Source: Fidelibacterota bacterium (GTDB lineage: Bacteria; Pseudomonadota; Alphaproteobacteria; Rhodospirillales; Rhodospirillaceae). From it: 64,000 bases of DNA. The notes under the pieces were generated by a model, which searched no databases, was not told the DNA's origin, and was given only the letters and a program-made list of their open reading frames with translations. The position numbers and the translations under genes are program-made. Shown piece by piece: positions 63,335-64,000 of this stretch. Every line of letters begins with the position of its first letter. Within the stretch, counting starts at the first letter, position 1. The stretch lies in assembly GCA_947475295.1 (NCBI GenBank), contig CANJLF010000006.1, forward strand, positions 62,001-126,000, given 5' to 3'.

Positions 63335-63613
63335 TTACTTGAGCGGCAACCGGAGCCCCGCACGAAGTTCGGCGCGGGCTGCGGCAAGGTCTGTTTTGAA
63401 AACCGGGGCTTCCCTCATGAAGCCTGCCGAGGCCGTGGCTAAAAGCTTGCCGGCTTCCACGTCGGAGGGATAGTGCACGCCGGTAATTAGGCGGTTTTCA
63501 CCCATTTGCCATCCGCGCGCGAAAATCCCGGCGCGCTTTTCCGGAACCAGGGCAGCCATGAGGAGCGCCGACGTCATGCCCGCATTGGCGCCGCCGCGGG
63601 GATAGGAATAGTC
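63335..63613 (-). pseudogene. Remnant of a class A acid phosphatase (PAP2 family)
   Basis: Only the last third of a phosphatase remains: the frame reads DYSYPRGGAN, then ALLMAALVPEKRAGIFARG, MGENRLITGVHYPSDVEAG and KTDLAAARAEL. The family's SYPSGH active-site motif is replaced by SYPRGGAN, removing catalytic residues, and an in-frame TAA (63614-63616) stands directly upstream; no upstream part is seen. I read it as a decayed gene, possibly truncated by a deletion against the neighbouring barrel gene. Confidence 0.7.
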
Positions 63614-63684
63614 TTAGGCGGGTGTTTCAGCGGGCTTGCAGGGCGAGCCGGGGCCATGAGGCGCGGGAGACATCTTACGGCACC

Positions 63685-64000
63685 TCACGGCCAGCGATAA
63701 GTATATCTGATGCCGATTTCGCGTCCGACGCTCTCGGGCGAAAACCCTGTGGCGCCGTAAACCATGAGCGAAAAGCGCGGGCTGAACTTATACGACGCAT
63801 AGGCAAAGACTTCGTGGGCGGCATCGCCCCCTGCCCGCGCCGACTGCCGCCATTGATAAAATGTCCCCGCTGATAAATTTTCAGTCAGTGTGCGGCCGAC
63901 GCCCGCCGAGGCCGACCACGGATTGCGGTCCGCATCCCGGCCATTGCGAATGCCGTATCCACCCGAGGCAAATACCGACCAAGGGCCCAGTACTTGAGTG
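63685..64000 (-). CDS. C-terminal part of an outer-membrane beta-barrel protein, 5' end outside window
   Basis: The frame is open to the right edge; about 104 residues are visible. They alternate in barrel fashion: GPWSVFASGGYG, WSASAGVGRTLTENL, GTFYQWRQSA, EVFAYASYKFSPRFSLMVYG, GREIGIRYTYRWP. The ending on aromatic strands suggests an outer-membrane protein with unknown cargo or enzyme activity. No start lies in the window. Confidence 0.6.
   Translation of the reverse strand, partial: TQVLGPWSVFASGGYGIRNGRDADRNPWSASAGVGRTLTENLSAGTFYQWRQSARAGGDAAHEVFAYASYKFSPRFSLMVYGATGFSPESVGREIGIRYTYRWP

Noticed and set aside
1-64000. tRNA, rRNA, CRISPR array, insertion sequence, prophage
   Set aside because: I looked for T-loop signatures, regular spaced repeats, transposase motifs and terminal repeats on both strands by eye and saw none; a covariance-model and repeat search would settle it.

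Overview
The window reads as one chromosomal stretch of a GC-rich, PHB-forming proteobacterium, most likely an early-branching alphaproteobacterium. That placement is inference. It rests on a PhaR-type PHB regulator, a short class III-like PhaC with a Pro/Arg-rich N-terminus, a DUF2937 membrane protein, a CarD-family regulator, a GltB with a propeptide, and a ferrochelatase with a Cys-rich tail. I saw no phage, insertion sequence, CRISPR array, tRNA or rRNA. Genes are densely packed, with many 4-nt start/stop overlaps and several convergent stop overlaps.

Layout. 1-9.1 kb: end of gltB (its start lies outside the window), an exported M61 peptidase, then a leftward pair of orphan TAXI binding protein and M17 aminopeptidase. 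9.2-17.7 kb: gloB and an arylamine N-acetyltransferase, then a PHB block (phaB, phaA, phaC, a PhaE-like gene and divergent phaR) with a MATE exporter between phaB and phaA. 17.7-21 kb: queuosine operon queA-tgt-queG. 21-31 kb: DUF2937 protein, secreted subtilase, two surface-polysaccharide genes (one a GT4/sugar-phosphotransferase fusion), small exported proteins and a LysR regulator. 31.5-33.7 kb: modABC with a ModE-like operator. 33.8-38 kb: a methylmalonyl-CoA mutase with small and large subunits fused, plus meaB. 38-48.3 kb: M19 dipeptidase, esterase, aguAB, two methyltransferases, an O-antigen-ligase-like protein and an iorAB-type molybdenum hydroxylase. 48.3-57.2 kb: a leftward haem operon hemA-hemL-kinase-regulator-hemC-hemE-hemF-hemJ with divergent hemH. 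57.3-64 kb: dienelactone hydrolase, YgiQ, cold-shock protein, zinc-ribbon protein, CarD, small proteins, a GST, a decayed acid-phosphatase remnant and the end of an outer-membrane barrel.

How it fits together. PhaA and PhaB supply (R)-3-hydroxybutyryl-CoA to PhaC, with PhaR presumably sensing granules. The mutase and MeaB feed propionyl-CoA carbon into succinyl-CoA. ModABC supplies molybdenum that IorAB-type enzymes need. The haem operon makes 5-aminolevulinate from glutamyl-tRNA (C5 route), unusual for alphaproteobacteria. It carries its own OmpR/PhoB-class two-component system, translationally coupled to hem genes. A PhoB-box-like direct repeat (two 7-bp units, period 11) lies in the hemA/hemH divergent promoter. 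That self-contained regulatory circuit is the best candidate here for an undescribed system. The runners-up are the MutA-MutB fusion and the out-of-frame overlap of the PhaE-like gene with phaC.
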